35,506 nt of DNA from Eubacteriales bacterium (GTDB lineage Bacteria > Bacillota > Clostridia > Lachnospirales > Lachnospiraceae), in the NCBI GenBank assembly GCA_030527715.1, contig JAUNAF010000017.1:1-35506 (forward strand), given 5' to 3'. This document shows positions 25,342-33,308 of this stretch, one piece after another. A program made the translations under genes and the position numbers. Position 1 is the first letter of the stretch; every line of letters starts with the position of its first letter. The notes under the pieces are model-generated. The model did not search any database. It was not told the origin of the DNA and saw only the letters and a list, made by a program, of their open reading frames with translations.

Positions 25342-27582
25342 TCATATCTGTTTCACAGCAGGATATACTCTCTGAAATCTCTGATACTGCGCTTCCATCA
25401 CCTTCACTGCCTCCGGATCCGGCAGAAAGCGCTCACATTCTCCGGACTGATCCAGCTCTGTCAGGAAGTTTCCGTACACCTCCCCGGCATTTTTTTCTGC
25501 CTGCGCTGTCACTGCAACGGCGATCGTTGGCATATAATCCGGATTGCGAAAGACCTTCACTTCATGATCCATGGTATCTGCAAAGATCTGACACCACGCC
25601 GGCACTCTGGCTCCTCCGCCGATCAGCGAGAGACTCTCGATCTCTGACACAAAGCCGCCTTTCAGCGAGAAGGCTACGCCCTCCAGACTGGCTCTTGCCA
25701 TGTCCTGTTTCGTGGTCTCTGCCGTGATTCCGATATACGCTCCCCGCGTCTCAGAATCCGACACCGGATAGCGTTCTCCGTTCAGATAAGGCAGAAAGAG
25801 GGTTCCGTGACTTCCCGGAGTGCTGCCCTCCAGCACCTGATTCAGATAGCTGTATTTGTTCTCCTGCTCCTCATCCTTCGTCAGCATTCTGCTGACCCAC
25901 TTATGCACATTTCCCGCATTATAAAACGGTGTCACATTGATATAGGTGTCCGGCGTCACATAGGCGAGATGAAATACGCCGTCCTCCTTCGAGATCTCAT
26001 TGGAGACCTGTGCCACCCAGCCTGAGGTTCCGAGATTGATATTGTATTCTCCGTCCCTGACCAGACCACTCGCGAGCGTTGTCGCGCCGGCATCACCGAT
26101 ACCTGCATACACACGGATCCCGGCCGGCAGACCGCACTCCTTCGCCGCTGTTTCTGTCAGTTCTCCTGCGGTCTCTGACGGATAGCAGAGCCTCGGAAGC
26201 AGGGAGACATCCAATCCCTCCGCTGCCATCCAGGAAGCCGCCCACTCTTTCTTATGAATATCCATCAGACCGCTCGTCGATGCTGTGGTCACATCGGTCA
26301 CAAAGGCTCCGGTCAGGCGGTAGATCACATAATCCTTGGAGCTGAACACTATTTTTTCTGCTGTCTCCAGTTCCTCTTTTCTGTGCTCTCTGACCCAGGC
26401 GAGCTTTGCAAACGGCATGGAACCGTCAAAGTGATTGCCTGTGACACGGCTGATCTCCTCTTCTCCGATCTCTGCAAGGATCCTCTCTGCCTGAACGGAT
26501 GCCCTCGCATCTGAATAGAGGATCGCCTTCGGCTGCCTCTGTGTTTCTCCCGCCCTCGGGATCAGAATCAGATCCTGCATCTGTCCGCTGAAACTGATTC
26601 CTGCAATATCTTCCTCCACGGGATGCTCCTGCAGAAGCTCCCTCACTGACTGACAGAATTCCCGGTACCATTCCAGCGGATCCTGCTCGATTCCCTCATC
26701 CGTATACTCGGTGGTGATCTCACGGCTCTTCTCCGCAGTCACCTCATTCATCCCGTTGACCAGACTCACCTTCACCGCCGTAGTGCCAAGATCCGCTGCC
26801 AGAATATATTCCCGGCGTTTGTCACGGATCGCATTTTTCATTTCTCTGACAAAGTCCGACATGGTCTTCACGGACTGCTTCACCATCTTCACGATCGCCG
26901 TGCCGATGATGACTCCGTGAAATCCGCTGTCGATCAGCTCCTTTGCGCGCTCATTGGTACTGATGCCAAAACCTGCAAATACATAGGTATCCTCCATGGA
27001 CCGGCTGAGTCTGAGGATATCCTTATACTTGTCATTGTTTACCGGAATTCCGGTCACTCCGTCATAGAGCATCTGATAAATGATCGGAAACTCTGACAGG
27101 CAGTTGGCACTGTCGGAGAGCCTGCTGTTCGGACCGATCATTCCGACAACGTCCAGGCCGTATTCCTTCATTTCCTCCTGCAGTTCTCTGCCTGTGGTCT
27201 CCTCAATATCCGGCACAACGATGCCGTCAAAACATTTTTCGCGGGCCAGCTCCAGATATTTTCCCGTATCGAGCAGATCCGCGCGGTAGCCCATCAGCCA
27301 GATCGGAGCATCCAGCGCTTCACGGATCTGTTTCCAGTAATCCAGGCTGCAGACGATCTCTTTCTCGACCTGCGCCATCGCTTCGCGGATGACCGGTCCG
27401 TCTGCCACCGGATCAGCCGCCGGAAATCCGATCTCAAAGATATCCACGCCCGCACGCTTTGCCTCTCTGAGCACTTCAAAAAAACTTTCTTTATCCGGAT
27501 AGCCGGCCACAAAATAGCCGACGATCAGATCCTTCTTTTCACAGATGACTCTTCGATTTCTTTCTGAACAGATTTCTTTCAT
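25342..27582 (-). CDS. Fusion of a TrpA-like TIM barrel and an FGGY-family sugar kinase
   Basis: A 746-residue two-domain protein in one open frame. Residues 1-about 250 resemble tryptophan synthase alpha: E50 in DIFEIGFP and D61 in ADPVADGPV match the catalytic Glu49/Asp60 of Salmonella TrpA, and the phosphate loops GVTG (175-178), GFGIS (204-208) and GTA (227-229) are kept. Residues about 258-746 resemble xylulokinase-type kinases: LAADLGTTAVK (261-271), GQMQDL (334-339), YSDAR, KDYVIYRLTG, catalytic D497 in AGIGDAGA, NLGTSG, and LFLPYLNGERYP. No trpB is present. It ends a sugar importer operon, four bases after the permease. I infer that the kinase phosphorylates an imported sugar and the barrel cleaves or isomerises the phosphate. 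The substrate is unknown. Confidence 0.88.
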   Translation of the reverse strand: MKEICSERNRRVICEKKDLIVGYFVAGYPDKESFFEVLREAKRAGVDIFEIGFPAADPVADGPVIREAMAQVEKEIVCSLDYWKQIREALDAPIWLMGYRADLLDTGKYLELAREKCFDGIVVPDIEETTGRELQEEMKEYGLDVVGMIGPNSRLSDSANCLSEFPIIYQMLYDGVTGIPVNNDKYKDILRLSRSMEDTYVFAGFGISTNERAKELIDSGFHGVIIGTAIVKMVKQSVKTMSDFVREMKNAIRDKRREYILAADLGTTAVKVSLVNGMNEVTAEKSREITTEYTDEGIEQDPLEWYREFCQSVRELLQEHPVEEDIAGISFSGQMQDLILIPRAGETQRQPKAILYSDARASVQAERILAEIGEEEISRVTGNHFDGSMPFAKLAWVREHRKEELETAEKIVFSSKDYVIYRLTGAFVTDVTTASTSGLMDIHKKEWAASWMAAEGLDVSLLPRLCYPSETAGELTETAAKECGLPAGIRVYAGIGDAGATTLASGLVRDGEYNINLGTSGWVAQVSNEISKEDGVFHLAYVTPDTYINVTPFYNAGNVHKWVSRMLTKDEEQENKYSYLNQVLEGSTPGSHGTLFLPYLNGERYPVSDSETRGAYIGITAETTKQDMARASLEGVAFSLKGGFVSEIESLSLIGGGARVPAWCQIFADTMDHEVKVFRNPDYMPTIAVAVTAQAEKNAGEVYGNFLTELDQSGECERFLPDPEAVKVMEAQYQRFQRVYPAVKQI

Positions 27583-27585
27583 CCC

Positions 27586-28539
27586 TTACTCCTTCTTTCC
27601 GGCAGTCACTCTCTGCACGATCACGGCACCGATGATGATCACACCGGTCAGAATATCCTGCAGATAGGACGGCACCTGCATGATCGTCAGTCCGTTTGCG
27701 AGAATTCCCAGAATCGCTGCTCCCACAAAGGTTCCCCAGATATTCGGAACACCTTCTCTGGACACGGTCCTTCCCAGAAAGACTGCCGCATAGGAATTCA
27801 TAAAGTAGCCGTCTCCTCCGGTCGGATGTGCCGAACCGAGTCTGGACGCCAGCATCACGCCGGTCAGTGCAGATAAGGCTCCGCAGATCGCAAATGCCAG
27901 ATTTTTATTTACTTTGACATTGATTCCTGAGATCTCGGAGGATTTCACATTGCCTCCGATCGCATAGAGTTTTCTTCCGAATACGGTGTGTCTCATGACA
28001 AACCAGAAAATCAGGATCAGCACCAGCATGATCAGACTCAGCAGCGGGATGCCAAGGATCCTTTTGGAGCCGAGCCAGGTAAATCCGTCCGGAATATTTT
28101 CAAAAATCGTTGCGCCTCCGGACAGCCAGAAAACGACTCCGCTCAGGATCGTACTCATCGCCAGTGTTGTGATAAATGACAGCACACGGAATTTTGTGAC
28201 GATCCATCCGTTCAGAAATCCGATGCAGAAACACAGCAGGATCGGCAGGAGAAAGCAGAGTACCAGCGGTACGCCCGCGACTGCCAGTTTCGCTGCCGTC
28301 ACGCCGCCAAGGCTGGCCAGTGCTCCGACGGAAAGATCAAATTCCTCCACACTCATCACCAGTGTGGCTCCGATAGCGATCACGACCAGCAGCGAGATCT
28401 GTCTGGTTACATTGATCAGATTGGGCACCGTGAAAAAGGCAGCCGGACGCAGAATACTGAATACCAAAATGATCACCAACCCGGCCAGGATGGTTCCGTA
28501 CGCCTTCAGCGCATTTGTTACAGATTTCATAGATTTCAT
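27586..28539 (-). CDS. Ribose-type sugar ABC transporter permease
   Basis: A 317-residue membrane protein of the RbsC/XylH/AraH type with about eight to ten helices. Seen: MSVEEFDLSVGALASLGG, the family motif that follows the second or third helix; GWIVTKFRVLSFITTLAM; and HTVFGRKLYAIGGN with EISGINV, the cytoplasmic loop that contacts the ATPase. I used ATG 28539 rather than one eight codons upstream, because AGGAGG lies eight bases before it and it follows the ATPase stop by two bases. The operon has a single permease gene, so a homodimer is expected. Confidence 0.92.
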   Translation of the reverse strand: MKSMKSVTNALKAYGTILAGLVIILVFSILRPAAFFTVPNLINVTRQISLLVVIAIGATLVMSVEEFDLSVGALASLGGVTAAKLAVAGVPLVLCFLLPILLCFCIGFLNGWIVTKFRVLSFITTLAMSTILSGVVFWLSGGATIFENIPDGFTWLGSKRILGIPLLSLIMLVLILIFWFVMRHTVFGRKLYAIGGNVKSSEISGINVKVNKNLAFAICGALSALTGVMLASRLGSAHPTGGDGYFMNSYAAVFLGRTVSREGVPNIWGTFVGAAILGILANGLTIMQVPSYLQDILTGVIIIGAVIVQRVTAGKKE

Positions 28540-28541
28540 TG

Positions 28542-30029
28542 TTATGCCTCCTGATAACAGCATCGAAGCACCTGCTCAGATGTCAGATTTTTGTTTTCCA
28601 TTACAGCCCCGGATGTTCCGTGTGAGATCACCTGCACACGGTCGGATACTTCCAGGATCTCCTGCAGATCCGAGGATACATACAGCACCGTACAGCCCTC
28701 GTCCGCACGGCGGCGAAGCAGTCTGTGTATCTCCTGCCTTGTCTTTACATCCACTGCCTGTGTCGGCTCGTCACACAGAAAGATCTCCGGATCTGACTGC
28801 AGTGCCTTTGCAAATACGACTTTCTGCTGATTTCCTCCCGACAGCTCTCCCACATACTGCTCCGGGCCATTGCACTTGATACCCAGCAGTGAAATACTCT
28901 CTTTTGCCCCGTTCTTTTCCTTCCGTCCGCGAATGATTCCTTTTCCGGAATACTTTCCGAGCACGGACAGCGTGATATTTTTCCGGATATTGAACGGCAT
29001 GACCAGAGCCATCCCGCGGCGGTCCTCACAGATCATGACCATGCGATTGCGGATGGAATCTGCCGGGGAACTCTTTTCGATCACTTGCTTCCCGATTCGG
29101 ATGGTTCCTTCTTTCTTTGCGCGATATCCGTACAGTGTTTCCAGAAACTCTGTGCGGCCGCTTCCTCCCAGTCCGAAGATTCCGAGGATCTCTCCCCGGT
29201 GCGCTGTCAGACTGATATCTTTCACTCTTCCGTCCTCCGAAACCAGATGTTCCACAGAAAGCAGCACCTCTCCGGATGCGCTGCGCCCGTTCTCCTCCTG
29301 TGTACTGACCCAGTTGTCTGTCATGCGCCGGATCAGATCCTCCTTTGTGATCTCTGCAGTCGCAAAGGTACCTGAAATACTGCCGTTTTTCATGATCGTC
29401 ACGCGGTCTGTCAGCGTCATGATCTCGTCCATACGATGAGACACATAGAGGATCGACACTCCCTGTTCCTTCAGCCTGCGGATCATTCTGAACAGGATCT
29501 CCGTCTCACGGTCTGTCAGAGATGCCGTCGGCTCATCCAGGATCAGCAGCCGGCACTCTGTCATCAGTGCATGAAGGATGCAGAGCATGGTCTGCTCCGG
29601 GGGTGAAAGACGTGCCGCAGGCTGACGGAAATCCATCTCTATTCCCCATTTTTCAGCCAGTGCATCCACTCTCGCGTACATCTTTTTCCAGTCGATCTTT
29701 CCATAAGGTCTGACCTCATAGGCCTGTCCGAGATAGCAGTTCTCATATCCGGAAAAGGTCGGTACCAGCTGACGATCCTGATGAATGACATGGATCCCCA
29801 GACCCTGGCTCTGATGCGGATTTTCAATATGGATCTCCTCGCCGTTCCAGAGGATGCTGCCCGCATCCAGGGAATACACTCCGGTAAGGATCTTGATCAG
29901 TGTGGACTTTCCGGCACCGTTTTCTCCGACCAGACCGAGGATCTCTCCCTTCTCGATCTCCAGACTGACCTCTTTTAAGGCATAAACGCCGTGAAACTGT
30001 TTCTCAATATTCTTTGTACTCAGAAGCAT
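28542..30029 (-). CDS. Ribose-type sugar ABC transporter ATPase (two nucleotide-binding domains)
   Basis: A 495-residue tandem ATPase of the RbsA/MglA/XylG type. Domain 1 (1-about 235): Walker A GLVGENGAGKSTL and Walker B LLILDEPTASL; its signature reads LSPPEQ, a drift from the LSxxQ common in this family. Domain 2 (about 250-495): degenerate Walker A GLGGSGRTE, normal for RbsA-like second domains, with signature ELSGGNQQK and Walker B IFLCDEPTQAVD. GGGAG precedes the ATG. It overlaps no gene but lies downstream of a strong hairpin that separates it from the binding-protein gene, so its expression is probably lower than that of the binding protein. Confidence 0.95.
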   Translation of the reverse strand: MLLSTKNIEKQFHGVYALKEVSLEIEKGEILGLVGENGAGKSTLIKILTGVYSLDAGSILWNGEEIHIENPHQSQGLGIHVIHQDRQLVPTFSGYENCYLGQAYEVRPYGKIDWKKMYARVDALAEKWGIEMDFRQPAARLSPPEQTMLCILHALMTECRLLILDEPTASLTDRETEILFRMIRRLKEQGVSILYVSHRMDEIMTLTDRVTIMKNGSISGTFATAEITKEDLIRRMTDNWVSTQEENGRSASGEVLLSVEHLVSEDGRVKDISLTAHRGEILGIFGLGGSGRTEFLETLYGYRAKKEGTIRIGKQVIEKSSPADSIRNRMVMICEDRRGMALVMPFNIRKNITLSVLGKYSGKGIIRGRKEKNGAKESISLLGIKCNGPEQYVGELSGGNQQKVVFAKALQSDPEIFLCDEPTQAVDVKTRQEIHRLLRRRADEGCTVLYVSSDLQEILEVSDRVQVISHGTSGAVMENKNLTSEQVLRCCYQEA

Positions 30030-30086
30030 ATTTTTCTCCCAGTTTTTCTTCCAAATACAGGCTTTTGGCCTGCTGTATCGTATAAA

Positions 30087-30155
30087 GCGGACCTTCGCGA
30101 TCCGCGTTCAAGTCAAGCTCGCTTTGACGCACCGCCTGCAGAGGCGGGCGTCTTC
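30087..30155. repeat. Cluster of short GC-rich hairpins between the binding-protein and ATPase genes
   Basis: Successive small inverted repeats: GCGGA (30087) with TCCGC (to 30105); TCAAGC with GCTTTGA (about 30112-30126); CCGCCT-GCAG-AGGCGG (30132-30147); and CGTC with GACG just after. They precede the terminator at 30171-30203 on the plus-strand map and follow it in transcription. Confidence 0.55.
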
Positions 30156-30170
30156 CCGACGGAGATAAAA

Positions 30171-30203
30171 TATGGTCCGGTCTGCACCGCGCAGCCGGAC
30201 CAT
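30171..30203 (-). terminator. Strong attenuating hairpin after the sugar-binding-protein gene
   Basis: ATGGTCCGG and CCGGACCAT pair perfectly, extended by CTGC/GCAG around a 5-base loop, and are followed on the minus strand by ATTTTAT. It is 20 bases after the stop codon. This arrangement commonly sets the binding protein above the rest of the operon. Confidence 0.75.
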
Positions 30204-30222
30204 GTTTTCTTCTTCCTGTGTG

Positions 30223-31176
30223 TTATTCGGCTTTGATCAGTTCACCCGGTGCATATTTCTCTCCGGTCTCGATTTCATTTCCGGAGAGCAGGGTCACGAT
30301 ATCGCTGATAACGATATCACACATGCCGTCAAAGTTCTGGGACATCGTCGCCTTCAGATTGGAATCACTGTTGATCAGCTCCACTGCCTGGCTGTTTCCA
30401 TCCACACCGGTCACGATCACTTCATCACGTCCTGCCTCCTGCAGTGCCTGTGTAACACCGATCGCCGGCTCATCCCATGCACAGAATACTGCTGTCACGG
30501 AATCCTTCTCCGCATTTGCAAGCAGCAGACTCTCCATGATCTCTCTGGAACTCTCGATCGGTCCTGCCTCTACATTGACCTCCTGCTCGGTGATCAGTGT
30601 AATATTCGGATAATTGCCGATCAGATCATCAAAGGCCTCACTTCTCTTTACCACACCCGGATGCGGGCGGTAGGTCAGCGCGATCACGGTACCTTCCTCA
30701 TTCATCAGATCTTCAAAGAGATACTTTGCCATCGCCTCTCCCATGGCATAATTGTCAGAGGTTGCATTCACCTGCATGCCCTCGATATATCCGCTGTCCA
30801 CTCCGAATACCGGAATGTTTGCCTCAAATGCCTCGTTAAGCTGTGTCTTTACCTGATTCGGATCTGCACTGACCAGGATCATGGCATCCGCATTTGTGGT
30901 CACCACATCCTCGATTCTGCTCGCCAGCTCGCCGAAATCACTCTTTGTATCTACTACATTTACCTCGGCTCCGGCTCCTTCCAGGCCTGAAGTCAGTGTG
31001 TCTACCATCTGTTTTGTCGTCACAGAGCTCAGATACGGTGTCAGAATAGAAACCTTCTTTCCACTGATCTGTGCGTCCGCACTGTCCTCTGCGAATGCTG
31101 TCATACCCATGCCGCAGACCGCCAGGGATCCAGCCATGAAGAGTGATGTGAAACCTGCAAGTACCTTCTTATTCAT
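30223..31176 (-). CDS. Sugar-binding protein of a ribose-type ABC transporter
   Basis: A 317-residue exported protein of the Peripla_BP_4/RbsB type. Residues 1-about 29 are a signal sequence. The mature part begins a two-lobe sugar-binding fold: KVSILTPYLSS, SDFGELASRIEDVVTTNADAMILVSADPNQV, PVFGVDSGY, AVFCAWDEPAIGVTQAL and VTGVDGN are the typical strand-helix segments. The only N-terminal Cys is in LAVC, a poor lipobox, whereas TAFA-ED is a good signal peptidase I site, so it may not be a standard lipoprotein. Start chosen at ATG 31176: GGGAGG lies eight bases upstream and an upstream ATG at 31242 would bury the operator. It is the first gene of the operon. The sugar is not identifiable. Confidence 0.93.
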   Translation of the reverse strand: MNKKVLAGFTSLFMAGSLAVCGMGMTAFAEDSADAQISGKKVSILTPYLSSVTTKQMVDTLTSGLEGAGAEVNVVDTKSDFGELASRIEDVVTTNADAMILVSADPNQVKTQLNEAFEANIPVFGVDSGYIEGMQVNATSDNYAMGEAMAKYLFEDLMNEEGTVIALTYRPHPGVVKRSEAFDDLIGNYPNITLITEQEVNVEAGPIESSREIMESLLLANAEKDSVTAVFCAWDEPAIGVTQALQEAGRDEVIVTGVDGNSQAVELINSDSNLKATMSQNFDGMCDIVISDIVTLLSGNEIETGEKYAPGELIKAE

Positions 31177-31203
31177 ATGTTCATCCTCCCTGAACTTTAT
31201 TTT

Positions 31204-31225
31204 TTTAAAGCGTTGACGCTTTAAA
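31204..31225 (-). promoter_or_regulatory. Operator-like inverted repeat before the sugar operon
   Basis: Arms TTTAAAGCGT and ACGCTTTAAA, ten perfect pairs with a 2-base centre, lie 27 bases before the ATG at 31176. A possible -10 box TAAAAT (minus strand, 31232-31237) is just upstream, which puts the repeat at the transcription start, a repressor position. It only loosely resembles a CcpA cre site; the regulator is not in the window. Confidence 0.65.
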
Positions 31226-31336
31226 TTAAGCATTTTACACATAATAACCCATTTTTTTCATTTTGTATATAGTCAAATATATTTTTTCTGTTCGTTTTCT
31301 ATCATTTACAGGCCAAATATGTTACACTGTCTGTGA

Positions 31337-31471
31337 CTATTCAGAGCCATGCGATTTCCCTTCAGATTTTGTGTTTAAGCTTGCCTGTAAGCACAAAATT
31401 CAAATCGAAATCATAGGGTGAGAAGCCGCATTGAGGAAATGCAAAGCATTTTCGAGATGGGTTCTGAATAG
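31337..31471. repeat. 135-bp repeat element with terminal inverted repeats (MITE-like)
   Basis: Starts CTATTCAGAGCC and ends GGTTCTGAATAG, which are inverted copies with one mismatch. Inside, GATTTC/GAAATC and ATTTTGTG/CACAAAAT also pair, so the left part of the element can fold into a long stem. Partial copies occur at 25282-25326 (right end) and 33194-33240 (left end). No protein is encoded and no clear target duplication is seen. Confidence 0.7.
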
Positions 31472-31506
31472 CTGCACTGTTTTAATATTAAATTCAGGAG
31501 GCAACT

Positions 31507-33186
31507 ATGAAAAAACAGCGACTTACTTCCTTCTGCCTGTCAGCTGCACTGGTTCTCAGTCTTGCCGCCGGCACCTCTGCAGAAGCTGCAGAAACACCGG
31601 TCCTCTCCACAGGTATCTATGAGATCTCTTCAGCGTCCGCTCCGGACTATGTCCTGGATCTCCGCACCTGTACTGTAGACGAGACGAGAACAGACGGCAC
31701 GGAACTCCAGACTTACCAGTCTCTGGATGTCAACCAGCAGAAATTTTATGTAGATATGACTTCCAGCCGATTCTGCAGAATCGGCGCCCTCACCTCCGGC
31801 AAAGTTTTAAGCCGAACCGACACAGACAGCGAATTTTCTCTCGGTGATGTCACACTGACGGATCTCATCATTATAGAACCACCGGTCGAGGAGACAGAGA
31901 CAGAAACTGAAACCGAGACAAAGACCGAGGTTGAGACTGAATCCGAAACTGTCACTGAGTCTGAATCCGAATCTGAAACCACGGCTGTCACTGAGTCTGA
32001 ATCCGAGACTGCGGCTGTTACTGAGACTGAATCAGAATCTGAAACCGCGGTTCCTGACGAAGCATCCACTGACTCCGAGATCGCATCTGAGGCAGAGACT
32101 GCTTCTGAGACTTCTGACACCGAAGTACCTTCAGACACAGAGGACATCACAGAATCAATCGTTTCCACAGAAACAGAATTTTTCACGGAAACTGAGACTG
32201 AAGCTGTAAAAGAGATTCTGACCGATCCTTCCCAGACCTGGCTGCTTCAGCGCTGCGGCGATGGTTCTTTCTATATCAAGTCCCGCCAAGACTTCAGTTA
32301 TCTGACTCTGGATGAAAGCACTGCCTGCAATGGTGCGACTGTTTCTCTGCAGAGCTTTACCGGCAAAGAAAATCAGCGCTGGTTCTTCAATCCTTCCTGG
32401 ATCAGCTCCACCGCTTTTGCCGATACCGATCTCGTCAACCCTTATGCTCCGGGAGGTGCTTATCAGAATCTTCGTCTGATCATGTTTTTCGGCGGCACCC
32501 GTGAGGTTCTGACTGCAGATACGATCTCTGAATGGATGACAGAGAATGAAGATCACACGCTTCCGACTGTGCGTGAGGCTTTCCTGAATTATGCTGACTC
32601 ACTCGCTGAAAAGTATAATACCAAGGGTGTTCCCAGGCAGTTCACCACTTCCGGTGGAAGCACGATCACACTTTACAAAGGAGATTACGGCTGGGTACTC
32701 GACACCACTGCGACCGCTGAAGCTCTGCTGGCAGGACTTCAGAATACCGGTTCTTCCTACATTACTCCGGTCTGGTCCCAGACAGCTGGAAGCTACACCC
32801 GCGGCAATGATATCGGCCGCAGCTATGTGGAGGTCGATCTTACCAATCAGAAGGTATGGCTGTACAAAGCCGGAAAACTTCTCCTTGAGACGGAATGTGT
32901 TTCCGGAACCTACGGCACAGACCGACAGACTCCGGGTGGTGTCTACTCTCTCAAATACAAGCAGTCCCCGGCAGTCCTCACAGGTGCTGACTACTCCACA
33001 CCTGTTCAGTACTGGATGCCGTTTAACGGAGGCATCGGCCTGCATGATGCAAACTGGAGAGCCTCCTTCGGCGGAGATATCTTCCGTTCCAACGGCTCCC
33101 ACGGCTGCATCAACCTGCCGACGGAAGCTGCCGCACTGATCTATGAGACAGTTTCAAAAGGTTATCCTGTAGTATGTTATAATTAA
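31507..33186 (+). CDS. Secreted L,D-transpeptidase (YkuD) with a lectin-like N-terminal part split by an acidic repeat
   Basis: A 559-residue exported protein. Residues 1-28 are a signal peptide (cleavage about AEA-AET). Residues 35-122 and 240-300 look like pieces of a ricin-type beta-trefoil (GIYEISSAS, NQQKFYV, QTWLLQ, NQRWFF). Between them, residues about 127-235 are a Glu/Thr/Ser-rich repeat. Residues about 311-437 resemble the PG_binding_4-type domain often found before YkuD. The YkuD domain (438-559) has H513 and the catalytic S531-H532-G533-C534 in NGSHGCINLP. YkuD enzymes make 3-3 peptidoglycan cross-links or attach proteins to the wall. AGGAGG precedes the ATG. It stands alone on the plus strand and ends in a clear terminator, with copies of the 135-bp repeat on both sides. 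Confidence 0.9.
   Translation: MKKQRLTSFCLSAALVLSLAAGTSAEAAETPVLSTGIYEISSASAPDYVLDLRTCTVDETRTDGTELQTYQSLDVNQQKFYVDMTSSRFCRIGALTSGKVLSRTDTDSEFSLGDVTLTDLIIIEPPVEETETETETETKTEVETESETVTESESESETTAVTESESETAAVTETESESETAVPDEASTDSEIASEAETASETSDTEVPSDTEDITESIVSTETEFFTETETEAVKEILTDPSQTWLLQRCGDGSFYIKSRQDFSYLTLDESTACNGATVSLQSFTGKENQRWFFNPSWISSTAFADTDLVNPYAPGGAYQNLRLIMFFGGTREVLTADTISEWMTENEDHTLPTVREAFLNYADSLAEKYNTKGVPRQFTTSGGSTITLYKGDYGWVLDTTATAEALLAGLQNTGSSYITPVWSQTAGSYTRGNDIGRSYVEVDLTNQKVWLYKAGKLLLETECVSGTYGTDRQTPGGVYSLKYKQSPAVLTGADYSTPVQYWMPFNGGIGLHDANWRASFGGDIFRSNGSHGCINLPTEAAALIYETVSKGYPVVCYN
31954..32052 (+). repeat. In-frame coding tandem repeat in the transpeptidase gene
   Basis: Three units of 36, 30 and 33 bases, each starting ACTGAG, encode T-E-S-E-type blocks ending in TAV, AAV or AV. 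All lengths are multiples of three, so copy-number change would keep the frame. Confidence 0.85.
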
Positions 33187-33193
33187 ACTGTCA

Positions 33194-33240
33194 CTATTCA
33201 GAGCCATGCGATTTCAGATAGATTTTATATGTAAGTTTCC
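33194..33240. repeat. Partial copy of the 135-bp repeat (left end)
   Basis: CTATTCAGAGCC and the following ATGCGATTTC are identical to the left end of the element at 31337; the next 20 bases are similar, and then the match ends at a terminator. It begins eight bases after the transpeptidase stop. Confidence 0.65.
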
Positions 33241-33249
33241 TTAAAAAGA

Positions 33250-33284
33250 AATGCTGCATCGGAACATCCGGTGCAGCATTTTTT
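33250..33284 (+). terminator. Intrinsic terminator of the L,D-transpeptidase gene
   Basis: AATGCTGCATCGG and CCGGTGCAGCATT form a 13-bp stem with one wobble pair and an AACAT loop, followed by TTTT. Confidence 0.85.
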
Positions 33285-33308
33285 GTATGTATGTTGTATT
33301 ACTCAGAA

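Noticed and set aside
25342-27582. Treating the TrpA-like domain as a tryptophan biosynthesis gene
   Set aside because: No trpB or other trp gene is present, the domain is fused to a sugar kinase, and it lies in a sugar transport operon.
31204-31225. Calling the palindrome before the sugar operon a CcpA cre site
   Set aside because: The half sites AAAGCG/CGCTTT are too far apart for the cre consensus, so only a generic operator call is justified.
31177-31242. An earlier start for the sugar-binding protein
   Set aside because: It would place 22 charged residues before the signal peptide and would cover the operator-like palindrome; GGGAGG supports 31176.
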